Source: Caryophanales bacterium
Lineage (GTDB): Bacteria; Bacillota; Bacilli; Bacillales; Amphibacillaceae
Length of the DNA stretch: 64,000 bases
Assembly (NCBI GenBank): GCA_026168805.1
Contig: JAPFDS010000067.1
Span: 55,594-119,593 of the forward strand
Reading direction: 5' to 3'
Part shown: one piece after another, positions 1 to 8,189 of the stretch
How positions within the stretch are numbered: position 1 is the first letter of the stretch
How the letters are laid out: every line of letters starts with the position of its first letter
Notes under the pieces: model-generated
Seen by the model: only the letters and a program-made list of their open reading frames with translations
Told to the model about the DNA's origin: nothing
Database searches by the model: none
Position numbers and translations under genes: made by a program

Positions 1-66
1 GGGGTTCTTTGCTAGATGACACATATCGATTATACTTGATTGTACAATCAGACTGGAGGAATCGTT

Positions 67-1743
67 ATGATCCAGAAAGGAATTAGACACTCTAAACGAT
101 ATCGAGAAATAGTGAATGTCTTTATTAAAAATGGTTTAAGCCACCTTTTATATCGAATCGGTTTAACAGACAATAAAATAAAGACAGCTAAAGCTGACCA
201 ACAAAAAACCAATGATAACCTGGTCCATTTGGGGAACAAATTACGACTATCTCTTCAGGAATTAGGCCCAACTTTTATTAAGCTCGGACAAATCGCTAGT
301 ACGAGAAGAGATCTTATACCAGAAGAAATCGGCCATGAATTGGAAAAGTTACAAGATGACGTGCTAGGCTTTTCCATCGAAGAAGTCGAGGAAATTTTTC
401 AAGAGGAATTTGGCAAGACGACGAATGAAATGTTTCACGACTTTTCGCCAAAGCCAATCGCAACGGCGTCTATTGGTCAAGTTCACTTTGCCCGTCTCGA
501 TTCTGGTGAAGAAGTCGCCATTAAAATCCAACGACCAAATATCCAAGCATCCATCGAAACAGATTTAGATATACTCTTTCACATCGGACGCTTAATTGAA
601 GACAAAACAAAATGGGGAAAAAACTATCAAATCCTAAATGTGATTGATGAGTTCTCTACGTCACTTAGAAACGAACTGGACTATCTCACAGAAGGTCGCA
701 ATGCGGATAAAATGCGGAAGCAATTTGCTGCGGATGAGACCGTCCATATTCCTGCGATCCACTGGGAGTACACATCCCGAAAAGTACTCACAATGGAAAA
801 AGTGACCGGCATTAAAGTAAGTCAAATCAACCAACTGAAAGAGCAAGGCTATGATCTTCCTTTAATTGCGAAGCGGATTGCGGAGTCTCTATTTAGCCAA
901 GTGTTGGATCACGGATTTTTCCATGGAGACCCACATCCAGGTAATATTTTCATTCTGCCGAGGAATATCATTTCTTACGTCGACTTCGGAATGGTCGGTC
1001 AATTAAACGATCAGATGCAGTCGCAATTTTCCTCTCTCCTGATTGCAGTGTATCAAAATAATCCGGATGAAATGATCCAAACCTTTGAAGAGATGAATTT
1101 ATTAAATCGCGTGGATGACATCGATGCACTACGTCGTGAATTGGAAAAATTACTTAAAACATATTATGACGTATCCTTAACAGAAATTAGCTTAGGAAAA
1201 CTACTCATTGAGATTTTTACGATTGCTTATCGTCACCAAATGGACGTTCCAACAGATATTACTGTTCTGGCAAAAGCAATCGTTACAGCTGAGGAAGTCA
1301 TTGAACAATTAGATCCAACCTTTAGCATTATGGAAGCCGTTGAACCCTTTGCGATAAAAATCATGAAAGAACGGCTCCATCCACGGAATTTGTTAAAACG
1401 TGCAGTAAAAAGCTCTCTAGAGGATATTGAAACATTAAGAAGCTTACCAAAAGATATTCAACATACAGCAAAAACGGTGAGCAAGGGGCGGTTGAAAGTG
1501 AACGTACATGTAGAAGACGCTCCAACCTTTTTACAGCGCCTTGACCGTATTAGCAACCGATTATCTTTTAGTATCATTTTACTAGCCTTCAGCATACTCA
1601 TGGTCGGTCTCATTATCGGTGCTTCGATTGCTGGTGAAACGAATACATTATTCAAATTACCTGTCATCGAACTAGGTGGAATCGTTGCGTTCCTTATGTT
1701 TGTGTTCATGTTGTTTTCCATCTTTCGCTCGGGGAGAATGTAG
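67..1743 (+). CDS. ABC1/UbiB (AarF) family atypical kinase-like protein
   Basis: The 558-aa protein has the ABC1/UbiB signatures: KLGQ near residue 72 (the KxGQ motif), an alanine-containing nucleotide loop (TASIGQVHFA), the VAIKIQRP lysine strand, HGDPHPGN and YVDFGMVG catalytic-type motifs. Two hydrophobic segments at the C-terminus should anchor it in the membrane, as in most of the family. Members bind ATP and support quinone or other lipid metabolism; a Gram-positive role is poorly defined, so substrate is not assigned. An in-frame upstream codon at 40 exists, but TGGAGGA at 54-60 sits correctly for the ATG at 67, which I chose. Codon use looks native. Confidence 0.9.
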   Translation: MIQKGIRHSKRYREIVNVFIKNGLSHLLYRIGLTDNKIKTAKADQQKTNDNLVHLGNKLRLSLQELGPTFIKLGQIASTRRDLIPEEIGHELEKLQDDVLGFSIEEVEEIFQEEFGKTTNEMFHDFSPKPIATASIGQVHFARLDSGEEVAIKIQRPNIQASIETDLDILFHIGRLIEDKTKWGKNYQILNVIDEFSTSLRNELDYLTEGRNADKMRKQFAADETVHIPAIHWEYTSRKVLTMEKVTGIKVSQINQLKEQGYDLPLIAKRIAESLFSQVLDHGFFHGDPHPGNIFILPRNIISYVDFGMVGQLNDQMQSQFSSLLIAVYQNNPDEMIQTFEEMNLLNRVDDIDALRRELEKLLKTYYDVSLTEISLGKLLIEIFTIAYRHQMDVPTDITVLAKAIVTAEEVIEQLDPTFSIMEAVEPFAIKIMKERLHPRNLLKRAVKSSLEDIETLRSLPKDIQHTAKTVSKGRLKVNVHVEDAPTFLQRLDRISNRLSFSIILLAFSILMVGLIIGASIAGETNTLFKLPVIELGGIVAFLMFVFMLFSIFRSGRM

Positions 1744-1808
1744 CTATAGACTAAAGGTTAATGTTTGTTTACAAGCACTTTACATTATAGAGTTATTCGC
1801 CCTACATA

Positions 1809-1836
1809 TTTACAATCCTCAAAACATATGTATAAT
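1809..1836 (+). promoter_or_regulatory. Sigma-A-type promoter upstream of csbD-like gene
   Basis: TTTACA at 1809-1814 and TATAAT at 1831-1836 are separated by 16 bp, about 85 bp upstream of the CsbD-like start. CsbD in Bacillus subtilis is a sigma-B gene, but I see no convincing sigma-B element here, so this assignment by consensus match is provisional. Confidence 0.45.
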
Positions 1837-1919
1837 TTTATATATAGAGAGACAGGATAAATACTCTATGTAAAGTTGTAGAGCATCTCAGCAACACATC
1901 ATACAAGGAGGTTATTATC

Positions 1920-2120
1920 ATGTCAGACAACAGTTTTAAAGACAAAGTAGAAGGTGCAAAAGATAAGATAAAAGGTACAGCAAAAGAAGCCTATGGGAAA
2001 GCTACCGACGATACATCTAAAAAAGTCGAAGGTAAAAAGGACCAACTTAAAGGCGAAGCGAAGTCAAAAGTTGGCGAAGTGAAAGATGCATTCAAAAATA
2101 AAGATGAGGATGAAAAATAA
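1920..2120 (+). CDS. csbD: CsbD family stress-response protein
   Basis: A 66-aa, highly charged, lysine/glutamate-rich protein with the CsbD pattern: repeated amphipathic segments containing KDKIKGTAKEAYGKAT and KKDQLKGEAK. CsbD proteins are small soluble general-stress proteins of unknown biochemical activity. AAGGAGG about 8 nt upstream gives a strong ribosome binding site. It stands alone, followed directly by a symmetrical terminator shared with the converging binding-protein gene. Confidence 0.9.
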   Translation: MSDNSFKDKVEGAKDKIKGTAKEAYGKATDDTSKKVEGKKDQLKGEAKSKVGEVKDAFKNKDEDEK

Positions 2121-2130
2121 ATTTAGTCAT

Positions 2131-2168
2131 AAAAAACAATCTGTTGATGATCAACAGATTGTTTTTTT
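2131..2168. terminator. Bidirectional intrinsic terminator
   Basis: Perfect hairpin AACAATCTGTTGA-TGA-TCAACAGATTGTT flanked by A-run and T-run, so it can stop both the csbD-like transcript and the converging transcript of the binding-protein gene. Confidence 0.9.
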
Positions 2169-2201
2169 GTGGACAAGTCGTCGCAAAGGTAGTGTTCCAC
2201 T

Positions 2202-3776
2202 TTAATCTAATGTAACATCCCTTAAGTACGGGAAACTACTTGGGAATTGGAAGAACCCGTCTACTTCATCACTTAATCCTGCTAATAACACCGAATGATA
2301 GACTGGAACAATTGGTGCTTCATCAATAATAATTTGTTGTGCTTCTTTATACAGGTCTAATCGCTCATCCTCATCTGTCGTTTTTCGTGCTTGCTCAAGT
2401 AAATCATCTACTTCATCATTGGCAAAGAATGAGCGGTTTCCTGGGTCCCCACCGTTTTCAGAATGGAACATTGGATACAGTCCGTAGTCAGCATCTAACG
2501 TTACTGTTCCCCAACTTCCTACATATAAATCTGTGTCTCCATTCCCTGTCACTTCTAAATAAGCTCCCGTTTCTAACATTTCTATATTCAGGTCAATCCC
2601 AATTTCACTTAATTGCGCCTGGGCAACTTCTGCTAAATCGGATGTCGTACGGTCATGCGTTAAAATGTCCGCAGAAAATCCATCTTCATAACCCGCTTCA
2701 GCGAGCAATGATTTTGCTTTTTCTACATCAAATTCGATTGGTTCGAGTTCATCACTATATCCTTGGACAGTAGGCGCAAGTGGTCCTATCGCTGGTAAAG
2801 CAACGCCATCGGTTACCCCATCAATAATTTCTTCTTTATTGATTGCCATCGAAATCGCTTGTCTGACCCGCACATCATCAAATGGTTCCTTCTCTGTGTT
2901 TATACCAATATACGATAAACTAGCACTATCAGATTCCATCACACTCGTTCCGTCACTACTATTAATTTGTTCAATATCATTCGCATTCACAGGATACGTA
3001 ATTTGTGCCTCGCCTGTTTCAAGTTCAGCTAAGCGTGTACCATCTTCTGGAACTACCTTAAATGTAACTGAATCTACATGTGCCTCCTCGCCCCAATAAT
3101 CTTCATTTTTGACCAATGTTACATACTCCCCATGACTACGTTCATCAAACTTAAAATAGCCTGTTCCTACAGGGTGTTCATCTACGGAAGCAAAAGGATC
3201 TTTCCCATTTTCAACCGCTTCATAATCCGCTTCGATCGACTTTAAACTAATCATATGGCCACCTGGATGAGCTAAATGCAACGGCAAGGCCGAGAAAGGA
3301 TAGGCCGTCGTAATTTCTACTGTATATTCATCTGTTACTTCTACTTCTTCAATCATATCAAATAAAAATGCAAGCGGAGACCCGATATCTGGATCAAGTA
3401 CACGATCTAAATTCGCTTTAACCACTTCTGCATTCAATTCTGTATCGTCATGAAACGTAACATCTTCCCTAATTTTTGCTTCCCAAACCGTATCACTAAT
3501 TTGCTCTAAACTTTCAGCCAATGCTGGTTGCAAGTTTAGATCTGTATCCCAGGCAACTAATGTGTCATACATGGCGTTCATCACATACAATGAATTCCCA
3601 TCATTTGCTGCATGTGGATCAAGTGACACTGGGGCAGATGCTACATCAACAACAAGGTCTCCCCCATCACTAGTAGCTTTTTCTTCAGCGCCATCTTCTT
3701 CACCATCTCCTGCACAAGCCACCAAACTAGTTACTACCAATAAAATAAAAAGGACAATCCATTTCTGTCTTCTCAT
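2202..3776 (-). CDS. ABC transporter substrate-binding lipoprotein, family 5 (oligopeptide/glutathione type)
   Basis: 524 aa with a lipoprotein signal: short basic N-terminus, hydrophobic stretch and lipobox SLVAC with Cys21 as the lipidated residue, followed by an acidic linker. The body has family-5 hallmarks: DPHAANDGNSLYVMNAMYDTL near the start, LAESLEQISDTVWEAKIREDVTFHD, GTGYFKFDE, VRQAISMAINKEEI and a C-terminal QQIIIDEAPIVPVYH. It should bind peptides or similar solutes outside the membrane and deliver them to an Opp/Dpp-type permease. No permease or ATPase gene is adjacent, so it is an orphan binding protein in this window; partner and ligand are unknown. Confidence 0.92.
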   Translation of the reverse strand: MRRQKWIVLFILLVVTSLVACAGDGEEDGAEEKATSDGGDLVVDVASAPVSLDPHAANDGNSLYVMNAMYDTLVAWDTDLNLQPALAESLEQISDTVWEAKIREDVTFHDDTELNAEVVKANLDRVLDPDIGSPLAFLFDMIEEVEVTDEYTVEITTAYPFSALPLHLAHPGGHMISLKSIEADYEAVENGKDPFASVDEHPVGTGYFKFDERSHGEYVTLVKNEDYWGEEAHVDSVTFKVVPEDGTRLAELETGEAQITYPVNANDIEQINSSDGTSVMESDSASLSYIGINTEKEPFDDVRVRQAISMAINKEEIIDGVTDGVALPAIGPLAPTVQGYSDELEPIEFDVEKAKSLLAEAGYEDGFSADILTHDRTTSDLAEVAQAQLSEIGIDLNIEMLETGAYLEVTGNGDTDLYVGSWGTVTLDADYGLYPMFHSENGGDPGNRSFFANDEVDDLLEQARKTTDEDERLDLYKEAQQIIIDEAPIVPVYHSVLLAGLSDEVDGFFQFPSSFPYLRDVTLD

Positions 3777-3909
3777 GCTGCACCCCTTGTTTTTAAAATT
3801 ATTAAATGTTTTTGATTATACCATTCACTGTATAATTAATCATGTACTATATACTACTTCCCAAAAATAAACAATAGGTGGAAAGTATCGTTCTATTCCA
3901 CCAATAAAA

Positions 3910-4932
3910 TCATTCATCCATATTAACGAATGGTTCATGATACTCTAGCAGCCCTTTGATTTGTGTAACGTATAATTCCTTGCCAGCTACATAACGATTG
4001 AAATCAAAGATCACTGGCACCCTATTCCCGCCAATGGCGAATAACGCTTTTCCTTCTCTTGGAAGATAAGCAGATGTGTGGATCGTTCCAGCAGATGCAT
4101 CATATTTATTTGAAAAAACATCTCGTTCCTCATTATTTAATATTTGATATGCTTCGGAGACGTCCATTCCATGCTCCCGTTGATGTTCAATCTCTTTTTT
4201 CCTCCTGATCGACTCACCTGTCCGGTTACGGTTTTCTTCGGTTAATACTTCAAAATGATTGGTGCTAACATTTGATCTTCGTGCGATAACCTTTCTCGGA
4301 GATGCTTCGACAACATACGTTTCACCATGAGGATCGGTCAATACGTAACTAAATGTCGTTCTATGGGGAATTTCTTTTAACAAATGGATCGCTTCTTCTA
4401 CATTTGCACATGTTTCTAACACTAACCGGCCAATCATATTACACAAAAACCCATCGCCTCTGCGCACGCGGTTAATAAAGTTGTAGCCCATTGCAAGTCC
4501 CTTTTCATTCATGCCATCCGTACGTCCGGTGATTTGCATCGAAGGTCCAATCGTTGCATACCCCTCATCTGTCGGCTGATAGATTACGTATCGCCCCTCA
4601 TAGTACCGAGGGTGGCTATCATAATTGCGGACCATAAATTCAGGCCCCGTTAAAATAGAACATCCACTCTTCACATATTCAAGATAGTAGCCTCCAAACT
4701 CCCTGAGGGCATCTGCTAACCCTTGGAGTTCATCTAGCATCGGTGGATGATAGTTAGAAAAAAGTCCAATGGCTTCTTTTTCATCTATAATAAAATCACG
4801 CTTTCTTCTCGTCTTCCATTGTTTCTCACGTCTCTTCAAAATAGGAGAATCCTTTAACAACTCCCCTTGTCGAAACCCAAAATCATAGTGATTTCCTTTA
4901 AATTGAATGACATCGCTATAATATTTTTTCAT
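3910..4932 (-). CDS. C45-type acyltransferase/linear amide hydrolase (acyl-CoA:6-APA acyltransferase family)
   Basis: 340 aa from the chosen ATG at 4932, which has AGAGGAG about 9 nt upstream; the upstream in-frame extension lacks a ribosome binding site. The sequence fits the C45/NTN-hydrolase relatives: an N-terminal GNHYDFGFRQGELL segment, SGCSIL with a likely nucleophile cysteine, MVRNYDSHP, GRTDGMNEKGLAMGYNF, and TYVVEASP. Classical C45 enzymes self-process so the cysteine becomes N-terminal; this group usually does not need a leader. Substrate is unknown (N-acyl amides or beta-lactam-like compounds are known for relatives). It is divergent from the symporter gene with an operator-like palindrome between. 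Confidence 0.8.
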   Translation of the reverse strand: MKKYYSDVIQFKGNHYDFGFRQGELLKDSPILKRREKQWKTRRKRDFIIDEKEAIGLFSNYHPPMLDELQGLADALREFGGYYLEYVKSGCSILTGPEFMVRNYDSHPRYYEGRYVIYQPTDEGYATIGPSMQITGRTDGMNEKGLAMGYNFINRVRRGDGFLCNMIGRLVLETCANVEEAIHLLKEIPHRTTFSYVLTDPHGETYVVEASPRKVIARRSNVSTNHFEVLTEENRNRTGESIRRKKEIEHQREHGMDVSEAYQILNNEERDVFSNKYDASAGTIHTSAYLPREGKALFAIGGNRVPVIFDFNRYVAGKELYVTQIKGLLEYHEPFVNMDE

Positions 4933-5057
4933 CGTATGAATCTCCTCTATAAACATCATAAAACACACACAACTTGCATATACCATATCATGGACAAGCC
5001 TCATGATAATAGATTTTTGTTCCTATCTGAATGAAATTCATTAATCTATATGGAGCT

Positions 5058-5082
5058 TATTGTAATCCATTTGATTACAATA
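5058..5082. promoter_or_regulatory. Operator-like palindrome between divergent genes
   Basis: Perfect 10-bp arms TATTGTAATC and GATTACAATA around a 5-bp centre (CATTT). It lies between the C45-family gene on the minus strand and the symporter on the plus strand. Its size and symmetry suit a dimeric repressor of GntR or similar type; no obvious regulator gene is adjacent. Confidence 0.55.
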
Positions 5083-5137
5083 TTTGTCCATGATACCATT
5101 GACGTAATATTTAAAAAAATCAAAGGATGGTGAACAG

Positions 5138-6115
5138 ATGAGGTTAATTGTTAAATTAGCATTAGGTATTATTGTTGGTATTGTGATTGGGTTAGTTGCG
5201 CCCATCGAACTTTCGCGGGTTATTGTGACTTTTAAAGAATTATTTGGTCAATTGCTTGGCTTTACCATTCCACTCATTATTATTTTCTTCATTGCCAGTG
5301 GAATAGCGAGTTTTGGTAAAGGCTCTGGAAAAATGTTAGGGCTTACATCACTATTCGCCTATAGTTCTTCAGTTCTTGCTGGAATTTTAGCATTTATTGT
5401 TGCATTAATATTTATTCCTATGATTACAGCTACAGGCGGTGGGGCTGAAGAAGCGGAAGGATTCAAACCATTTTTCGAAATGGAAATTGACCCCATTACA
5501 GGTGTTATGACTGCCCTTGTTGTTGCATTTGTTTTCGGAATTGGCATTACCCGAATGAACAGTCCAACATTAAAGTCATTTTTTGATGAAGGAAAGGAAA
5601 TTATTGAACAATTAATTTGGAAAATCATTATTCCTATTTTACCATTTTATATCGGAAGTATTTTCGCAGAATTAGCTGCGGATGGAACAGTCTTTGAAAC
5701 GTTAAAAACGTTTGGAATCGTACTGTTAATTGCGGTTATTGTTCATTGGGTGTGGCTGTTTGTATTATTTACTGCTGCAGGAACATATACAGGTAGGAAT
5801 CCATTTAAGGCACTTAAAAATATGCTTCCAGCTTACTTTACGGGATTAGGAACGATGTCCAGTGCGGCTACTATTCCTGTCACCGTCAGGCAAACAAAAC
5901 GAAATGGCGTGAGTGATGGGCTAGCGGATTCAGCTGTACCATTATCGGCAAACATTCATTTAGCAGGTAGTACGATTACACTCGTCCTCTGCTCGGTGGC
6001 TGTGATGGTATTATCAAACGATCTATCAATGCCAACCTTTGGCGAAATGTTACCATTTATTTTAATGCTAGGAATTATTATGATCGCGGCTCCGGGAGTT
6101 CCAGACGCGTCATAG
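5138..6115 (+). CDS. DAACS-family dicarboxylate/amino acid:cation symporter, 5' part, interrupted by prophage
   Basis: Encodes 325 aa, of which 322 belong to the symporter and the last three (DAS) come from the phage arm. Multiple hydrophobic segments and the SSAATIPVT motif (the serine-rich re-entrant loop of GltP/DctA proteins) are present. The last conserved piece is AAPGVP; the family continues with GGxVxAALGLL and a DxxxxxxNVxGD segment, which are found in frame at 41711-41915. The intact gene would encode 386 aa. In the lysogen the last membrane segment and substrate/cation-binding Asn/Asp residues are missing, so the product is expected to be inactive. Confidence 0.92.
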   Translation: MRLIVKLALGIIVGIVIGLVAPIELSRVIVTFKELFGQLLGFTIPLIIIFFIASGIASFGKGSGKMLGLTSLFAYSSSVLAGILAFIVALIFIPMITATGGGAEEAEGFKPFFEMEIDPITGVMTALVVAFVFGIGITRMNSPTLKSFFDEGKEIIEQLIWKIIIPILPFYIGSIFAELAADGTVFETLKTFGIVLLIAVIVHWVWLFVLFTAAGTYTGRNPFKALKNMLPAYFTGLGTMSSAATIPVTVRQTKRNGVSDGLADSAVPLSANIHLAGSTITLVLCSVAVMVLSNDLSMPTFGEMLPFILMLGIIMIAAPGVPDAS

Positions 6116-6122
6116 CTATCAT
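6094..6122. other. Left prophage junction (attL)
   Basis: Core GGGAGTTCC at 6094-6102 is shared with the right junction at 41711-41719. To the left is host symporter sequence; to the right is phage sequence with TAGCTATCAT at 6113-6122, the inverted partner of ATGATAGCTA at 41692-41701. A short core flanked by inverted arms is what a large serine integrase leaves. The dyad centre predicts GT at 6098-6099 as the crossover dinucleotide. Confidence 0.85.
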
Positions 6123-6212
6123 ACATAAAAAAGAGGGCAGGTCCTCGCACCCACCCTCAGCCTTACCCCTTCATGTAGGAAAGGATGCATTTATTATATA
6201 CAATTCCATTCA

Positions 6213-6237
6213 AGAGCGCAATTGAGCGCTCTTTTTC
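6213..6237. terminator. Intrinsic terminator at prophage left end
   Basis: AGAGCGC-AATTGA-GCGCTCT followed by TTTTCTT on the plus strand. It lies in the 268-bp stretch between attL and the endolysin, together with another GAGGG/CCCTC hairpin at 6133-6157 that has a T-run on the minus strand (6125-6132). Otherwise I see no convincing gene there. Confidence 0.75.
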
Positions 6238-6360
6238 TTGTGCAAAAACATTATTTTTATAGAAAGCCTAAAGAACTTGGTGCCTGATGTTTATCAATTA
6301 GACTGTGGAGATTATACGTATTGGATTAAAATTGAAAAGTAGTAAGATAAATAGAACTTA

Positions 6361-6388
6361 AGAGGGGCGCTAACCCCTCTTTTTTTAA
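6361..6388. terminator. Terminator at the end of the lysis genes
   Basis: AGAGGGG-CGCTAA-CCCCTCT with seven T on the plus strand, overlapping the endolysin stop codon. The hairpin is symmetrical; the T-run favours plus-strand transcripts arriving from the host side, but it could also end the lysis transcript. Confidence 0.7.
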
Positions 6389-7275
6389 TTTACAACTTTA
6401 TCAAGTCTCACTTTAGTGCGCTTGCCATATATTCCATCAATGTTATATGCATCATGAACACTCTGGAATCTCTCTACAGCATCCTTCACTTTTGGACCAT
6501 AGATACCATCAACCGCACCTACTTTAAAATTGGCAGCATTTAATGCACGTTGTAATTGTTTAACTCCCTCTCCACGACTACCTACTCTTAATACACCGCT
6601 AGGCAATGGGTAGCGATTTTTAGCGGGCTTAGGCTTGGACGTCTTGGCTCCTAACCGCTTATTAACTTCCGCACGCACTTTTGCATATTCCGCATCACTA
6701 ATACCTAGCGACTTTTTACGTGCTGGATGACCTTCTCCGTGCTTTCCTGCAATCACTTCTGTAGCCATTTGCGCAACAGTTTTCTTTTTTGGTTTAGACG
6801 GCTTACTTGCAGCAGGCTTATTACTTTGGTTACTCTCTTTTACCAAATCCGCCACATTAACCGCTGGGCATTGAGTAGATGCACCACTAAACTCACGGTG
6901 TCCTTTAATATTTTTATCTGCAACATTAAAGCGTTTTTTGTTATAAGCAATACGCTCCACTAACGTCTTGCGTTGTTTTGCATTAGGTTGACCTGCACCT
7001 ACGTAACAAATGTTATATGTTGCAGTGTTATGGTTTTTGACACCATTACTGATAACATTTGGGTCGTAGTTTAACTCAACGTTACCGTCTAATAAAACAA
7101 CCTCATGATAACCTCCAGTTACCCAACCACGATCATTTTTCCAAAATCTTTCGAAGGATGTACTCGTTCCGTCTTTCGTTGCACTGTAATGCACCGCAAT
7201 ATTTTTAATACGTGAAACGTCACGTTTACTGCCACCACCCATAGATTTATTGCGTCTGTCGATAATTTTAGCCAT
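6385..7275 (-). CDS. Endolysin: N-acetylmuramoyl-L-alanine amidase with Cpl-7-like and peptidoglycan-binding domains
   Basis: 296 aa. Residues about 20-150 form an Amidase_2 domain with zinc-ligand candidates in IAVHYSA and GHREFSGASTQCP; it should cut the amide between MurNAc and L-Ala at the end of the phage cycle. A basic, proline-rich linker leads to a Cpl-7-like repeat (VAxEVIAGKHGEG...YxxVxxxVN, about 163-205) and a C-terminal PG_binding_1 domain (LRVGSRGEGVKQLQ ... DGIYG, about 225-296). The start overlaps the holin stop by one base, so it is translated with the holin. No signal peptide is seen, consistent with holin-dependent release. Confidence 0.93.
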   Translation of the reverse strand: MAKIIDRRNKSMGGGSKRDVSRIKNIAVHYSATKDGTSTSFERFWKNDRGWVTGGYHEVVLLDGNVELNYDPNVISNGVKNHNTATYNICYVGAGQPNAKQRKTLVERIAYNKKRFNVADKNIKGHREFSGASTQCPAVNVADLVKESNQSNKPAASKPSKPKKKTVAQMATEVIAGKHGEGHPARKKSLGISDAEYAKVRAEVNKRLGAKTSKPKPAKNRYPLPSGVLRVGSRGEGVKQLQRALNAANFKVGAVDGIYGPKVKDAVERFQSVHDAYNIDGIYGKRTKVRLDKVVN

Positions 7276-7529
7276 TACTCATCATCTCCTTTAGTATTTT
7301 TCAATCCTTCAAACAGTCCAACAGATGCAAGTCCGCTAACTCCACCTGCCCACATACGTAAGCCGATTTCAGCGTCTAAAAAATAAGCTGCAGCACCTAG
7401 ACCAACGCCTAGTACTACAGCCATTAATGGCAAATAACGCTTATTTACTTGTGTTGCGTGTTTTACCGCTTGTACTACTCCTGTTGTAACTCCTGCAAGT
7501 ACTGTTGCCATTGCTAAAATTTCTGTCAT
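7275..7529 (-). CDS. Holin, A118-type (Hol118-like)
   Basis: 84 aa with three hydrophobic stretches and a charged C-terminus ending GDDE. The pattern VVQAVKHATQVNKRYLPL ... MWAGGVSGLASVGLFE resembles the Listeria phage A118 holin family. It should form membrane lesions that free the downstream amidase. It lies between xhlA and the endolysin with no spacing, the usual lysis order. Confidence 0.87.
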   Translation of the reverse strand: MTEILAMATVLAGVTTGVVQAVKHATQVNKRYLPLMAVVLGVGLGAAAYFLDAEIGLRMWAGGVSGLASVGLFEGLKNTKGDDE

Positions 7530-7844
7530 TTACTCCACTCCCTTAATAACTAATGTAAGCACTGCTAAAATCACTGCACCTATAACCGTTGTCGAGAGCC
7601 AAAAGATAATTTTGTCTATCTTGTCTATGCGTCTGTGTGCTGACTTGGTGCTTTCTAGTGTCTTGTTGGCGGTCTCTTTTGTTTTGTCATGGTCAGTGCG
7701 CAATTGCTCCACAACCTTTTTTGTATCGTCTGTAGTATCCATCACACGATCCATTTTTCCGTTGACCTCCGCAACTGATACTTGGACGTTACTCAAAATA
7801 CTCATAAATTCTTTCACGTCATTCACATCCTTTTCATATGGCAT
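7530..7844 (-). CDS. xhlA: XhlA-like haemolysin/holin-associated membrane protein
   Basis: 104 aa from the ATG at 7844, preceded by AGGGGGTC; the upstream in-frame extension has no support. A long coiled-coil N-terminus (heptad-like VEQLRTDHDKTKETANKTLE) is followed by one C-terminal membrane helix (IIFWLSTTVIGAVILAVLTL), the XhlA layout known from the Bacillus PBSX lysis cassette, where it works with the holin. Confidence 0.87.
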   Translation of the reverse strand: MPYEKDVNDVKEFMSILSNVQVSVAEVNGKMDRVMDTTDDTKKVVEQLRTDHDKTKETANKTLESTKSAHRRIDKIDKIIFWLSTTVIGAVILAVLTLVIKGVE

Positions 7845-7876
7845 GTTTGACCCCCTAACTTTTATACATAAAAATA

Positions 7877-7925
7877 ATGCCCTAAATGAGGGCATGAAAA
7901 AGCACCTACTAGTTGTAAGTGCTTT
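7877..7925 (-). terminator. Two tandem minus-strand terminator hairpins between cargo genes and lysis genes
   Basis: Hairpin 1: AAAGCAC (7919-7925) with GTGCTTT (7899-7905), then a T-run read on the minus strand. Hairpin 2: ATGCCCT-CATTT-AGGGCAT (7877-7895) followed by TTATTTTTAT on the minus strand. Both would stop leftward transcription coming from the tail genes before it reaches xhlA. Confidence 0.65.
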
Positions 7926-7979
7926 AAATTCATTGCATGTGGAACCTTTTATGTGCGTTTCTTTTTCTTGCGTTAGTCA

Positions 7980-8008
7980 TTGTCTTTAATTGTCTTTTGC
8001 GCTATAAT
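7980..8008 (+). promoter_or_regulatory. Promoter of the RHH/HNH cargo operon
   Basis: TTGTCT at 7980-7985 and TATAAT at 8003-8008 with an ideal 17-bp spacer, 22 bp upstream of the GTG start at 8031. This gives the plus-strand cassette its own transcription in an otherwise minus-strand late region. Confidence 0.75.
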
Positions 8009-8030
8009 ATAATTAAAGGCAGGTGATATT

Positions 8031-8189
8031 GTGGCTATTAAAAAAGAGAACCAACAAGTTTATACCACGCTACCTAGATGCACCGTTGATAAAATTGATG
8101 GTGAAGCATCAAAAAACCACAGAACAAGAAGTAAAGAGATAGCTTATATTATTCAACAACATTATAAAATGAAGGAGAATGATTTGTGA
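8031..8189 (+). CDS. Small ribbon-helix-helix (Arc-like) protein
   Basis: 52 aa, GTG start, AGGTGA upstream. The sequence VYTTLPRCTVDKIDGEASKN followed by HRTRSKEIAYIIQQHY has the strand-helix-helix pattern of Arc/MetJ-type DNA-binding proteins. Its stop overlaps the GTG of the HNH gene by four bases, so the two are translationally coupled. Likely role is autoregulation of the cassette or partnership with the HNH protein; neither is shown. Confidence 0.7.
   Translation: MAIKKENQQVYTTLPRCTVDKIDGEASKNHRTRSKEIAYIIQQHYKMKENDL

Noticed and set aside
40..66. In-frame TTG extension of the ABC1-type gene
   Set aside because: The ribosome binding site TGGAGGA lies downstream of it and serves the ATG at 67.
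6094..6102. Target-site duplication by a transposase
   Set aside because: No insertion-sequence ends or transposase; the nine shared bases fit the serine integrase core.
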